From an uncultured Planctomycetaceae bacterium (lineage in GTDB: Bacteria > Planctomycetota > Planctomycetia > Pirellulales > Lacipirellulaceae): a DNA stretch of 7,329 bases. Every line of letters begins with the position of its first letter. Positions within the stretch are counted from its first letter, which is position 1. The notes beneath the pieces are model-generated. The model did no database searches. It saw only the letters and a list, made by a program, of their open reading frames with translations, and was not told the DNA's origin. The position numbers and the translations under genes were made by a program. Below, one piece after another: positions 5,310-7,329 of the stretch. The stretch covers positions 1 through 7,329 of the forward strand of contig CALMBE010000565.1 in NCBI GenBank assembly GCA_937860165.1, given 5' to 3'.

Positions 5310-5398
5310 AGGCGAGCCGTAAACGTCAGCGCCCGGAGTATCAGGCGAGCCGGAGGACGTTAGTCCCCGGCAGTGGGGAGCGCTAAACCGCAAGCGGT
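5310..5398. repeat. Cluster of degenerate Planctomycete-style repeats
   Basis: Two related units lie 33 bases apart: AGGCGAGCCG followed by an ACGTCAGCGCCCGG segment (5310-5336), and AGGCGAGCCG followed by GGACGTTAGTCCCCGG (5343-5370). They share the AGGCGAGCCG, ACGT-AG and C-CCGG blocks. A third element, CGCTAAACCGCAAGCGGT (5381-5398), carries a perfect 6-base-arm dyad (5387-5398) and is the second copy of the repeat at 1725-1742. The cluster lies just downstream of the TPR gene stop (5411) and ends about 110 bases upstream of the tpx ATG. No gene is seen in it. It may serve as a transcript end for the TPR gene. Confidence 0.6.
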
Positions 5399-5410
5399 CC
5401 GAATTCCGCA

Positions 5411-7329
5411 TCACTCCGAGTATTGACCCCCGGTGGCTTTGCGGGCCAACTGTTCGTAGCGGGCGGCTGGTTCGGTTTTGCCTAGGGCCTGATACATCGC
5501 CGAGAGGTTGCCGTAGGGCACCGACAGCGACGATGCTCCCAAGAGCTCGGCATCGACCGCTTGTTCGATCAGTTCCACACCAGCCAGAGTGAGCTCCACC
5601 GCGCGTTGTTGGTCATCGGACCGCCAGTAAGAAACTCCCATGCTCACCAGGGCATCGCCATGTTGTTGCGGTACCGAAAGTGTGGTGACGGGCACCGGGT
5701 TCAAGAGCAGTTCCGCGGCTTGATCGTACCACTTGCAGGCGGCGACATGATCCTTTTCGTGAACGGCGTAAACCGCACCGATCTGGAAGTAGAGCCGACC
5801 CATGGTGTAGCCGGTATCGGGGAGTTCATCTCGTTGGCGAGAGAGCTCGCTAAGTTTTCTTTCCGCGAGTTTGCCAAACTTCTTGGCAGAGGCAACTTGG
5901 CTGCGGAGATGTTCGATGTCGGCGGCATACAAATAGGCTAACCCCAATTGCCAATCGTATTGGCTGCAGGTGAGCCGATCCGGAAATTCAGCCTCGAGGA
6001 ATTTGACGGTTTCCTCGGCTTCTTCAATCCACAGCCTGGGGTTGATCGGTTTTTCCAACCCCACGGCGGCAGCTAGGGCACTGACGGCTACCTGCAACCG
6101 ACGCGGTAATTGGGTGGAGTCTTCTTCGATCAAAGCCTCGGCTAACCCCGAGGCACGTTCGATCCATTGGGGCACGGCCTGATTTTTGTCTTGGAAATTT
6201 CCTTGGGCGATTTGGGCAGCAATGGCCAGGTGGGAGTCGATCAAGATTCCCTGGGCACGTTGTCGAGTCTGCCGGTCGTCGCTGTTGGAATACTTGTCGG
6301 CAATTTCAATCGCTCGGCTGTGCAAGGGAATCGAGCGGCGCGCGACTTCTTTCGATCCCAAGGAGGCGAGCTGTGCCATTTCCTCCAGTGCCTGTGATTT
6401 ATCGAGCGGCGTGGAAGTCGTCGACTCCAACACTCGCCGCGATTCGGCTACGGCCTGATCGTACTTGGCCAAACGACTCAAACACTTGGTCCATTGCAGG
6501 CGGTACTCATGGTTTCCGGGTTCGAGTTCAACTGCTTCGGCGGCGTAGCGCTCGGCGGTGATGGCACGACCGACTGATAAATGGTATCCGGCCAAGAGGA
6601 ACTTGGCCTCTGCCGAGTTGCGTTCGAGTTCCACGACACGTTCCAAATCGGCAATCGATCTGGAAAGATTTCCCGCACCGGTATCTCGTGCCCGGAGCAA
6701 GAACGGTTCGGCACCGACCGTTTGGAGCAGTATTTCGCTCACCTGGGGTTCGGTGGCACTCGAGTCGCCATCAGACACGATCGCCGTGTCCGGGGACTCG
6801 GACAAGGTCAGCACCACCGCCCGCTCGGGAAACACGCGGGCGTACTGCGATTTCTTGGCATCGCTGATGTCCACAGTGCGGAGGCCTTCGAGTTCGAGGC
6901 TCTCAATCATTTCGCTTACGGGCGTTGGCTTGTCGAGAATTATGGAAATCGTCTGCACACGTTCGTGCGCGACTTTCAATTCGACCGACTCGAGGCCATC
7001 GAGTTTATAGGTAAGAGTTCCGGCAATTTTATCTTCGGTGAGTGGGTTGCCCCAATCCGAGAGGACTTCGCTCAGCAAAGAGATCCCGGGCGTAATCCCG
7101 TGGAAGGTGACCGATTCGATCTCGAAAGTTTCTTCGTTTTGCGATTTGGATTCCTGGGCGACTTCTGCAAGGGGTTCTTCCTCGGGGAGTTCCTCGGTGG
7201 GAGTCACGGGAACAATCCGCTCGGGGGTGATGGTGGTCGGCTCGGGAATCACCGCCAAGTCGGGCTCGACGGAAACCTCTGTCGGCTGGGGATCTGCCAA
7301 TTCCGGCACGAGTTGCGAGAATTTGGCAA
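5411..7329 (-). CDS. TPR-repeat protein with Pro/Glu-rich N-terminal linker, 5' end outside window
   Basis: I do not recognise a named gene. The frame stays open from the stop at 5411-5413 to the window edge, reading AKFSQL before the GTG at 7309, so the true start probably lies outside. Residues below count from that GTG. Residues 1-60 are rich in Pro, Glu, Thr and Val and look like a disordered stalk, as in envelope-exposed Planctomycete proteins. Residues 65-125 (VTFHGITPGISLLSEVLSDW, then G-N-P) form a small alpha/beta domain of the kind that begins with a G-x-s-x-x-e-v-l-x-x-x-G-x-P motif, vaguely like BamE/SmpA. From about 214 to the end are helical TPR-like repeats, clearest at 216-295 (SIADLERVVELERNSAEAKF, YAAEAVELEPGNHEYRL) and again near the C-terminus (GDALVSMGVSYWRSDDQQRA; LSAMYQALGKTEPAARYEQL). 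TPRs mediate protein binding. No enzyme motif is visible. It may end in the repeat cluster ahead of tpx. Confidence 0.85.
   Translation of the reverse strand, partial: AKFSQLVPELADPQPTEVSVEPDLAVIPEPTTITPERIVPVTPTEELPEEEPLAEVAQESKSQNEETFEIESVTFHGITPGISLLSEVLSDWGNPLTEDKIAGTLTYKLDGLESVELKVAHERVQTISIILDKPTPVSEMIESLELEGLRTVDISDAKKSQYARVFPERAVVLTLSESPDTAIVSDGDSSATEPQVSEILLQTVGAEPFLLRARDTGAGNLSRSIADLERVVELERNSAEAKFLLAGYHLSVGRAITAERYAAEAVELEPGNHEYRLQWTKCLSRLAKYDQAVAESRRVLESTTSTPLDKSQALEEMAQLASLGSKEVARRSIPLHSRAIEIADKYSNSDDRQTRQRAQGILIDSHLAIAAQIAQGNFQDKNQAVPQWIERASGLAEALIEEDSTQLPRRLQVAVSALAAAVGLEKPINPRLWIEEAEETVKFLEAEFPDRLTCSQYDWQLGLAYLYAADIEHLRSQVASAKKFGKLAERKLSELSRQRDELPDTGYTMGRLYFQIGAVYAVHEKDHVAACKWYDQAAELLLNPVPVTTLSVPQQHGDALVSMGVSYWRSDDQQRAVELTLAGVELIEQAVDAELLGASSLSVPYGNLSAMYQALGKTEPAARYEQLARKATGGQYSE

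Noticed and set aside
5310..5398. CRISPR-like array
   Set aside because: There are only two diverged units, with no constant repeat, no spacers of uniform length and no cas genes.

Overview
The window looks like chromosomal DNA from a Planctomycete, probably of the order Pirellulales. This is inferred from memory of the gene repertoire (a FxsA-like protein, a membrane-anchored di-haem cytochrome c peroxidase with an acidic helical insert, a Pro/Glu-rich TPR protein) and of the style of the intergenic repeats (GTAGGCCGGAAC..., ...GGCGAGCCG..., CGCTAAACCGCAAGCGGT). No rRNA or marker gene is present to confirm it.

Left part (1-740): a decayed region. It starts inside a fragment of an oligopeptide-type ABC transporter ATPase that keeps the Q-loop and lacks everything downstream of it. 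This fragment is joined in frame to a C-terminal piece of a carboxymuconolactone decarboxylase/AhpD-like protein. About 290 bases without a gene follow. They hold two elaborate inverted-repeat elements that look like interspersed palindromic repeats.

Plus-strand genes (741-2266): a secreted alpha/beta-hydrolase of the enterochelin-esterase/esterase D type, then a FxsA-family inner-membrane protein. A perfect 30-base palindrome at 2282-2311, between the two convergent gene sets, is the likely shared terminator.

Minus-strand genes (2344-7329), in transcription order: a large TPR protein whose 5' end lies outside the window, a thiol peroxidase (tpx), an aquaporin, and a di-haem cytochrome c peroxidase. 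The aquaporin stop and the peroxidase GTG start overlap by 8 bases, so these two are almost certainly translationally coupled. Together with tpx upstream they form a hydrogen-peroxide-handling neighbourhood: a cytoplasmic thiol peroxidase, a membrane channel and a periplasm-facing haem peroxidase. By motif alignment the aquaporin selectivity filter reads His-Ile-Ala-Arg. This resembles the plant TIP aquaporins, some of which conduct H2O2, rather than AqpZ or GlpF. A peroxiporin-peroxidase module is the most interesting hypothesis here. It is an inference, not something the sequence proves.

Intergenic repeats follow gene 3' ends repeatedly (after the esterase, after the TPR gene, after tpx). 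Two short copies of one repeat differ by a compensatory base-pair change.
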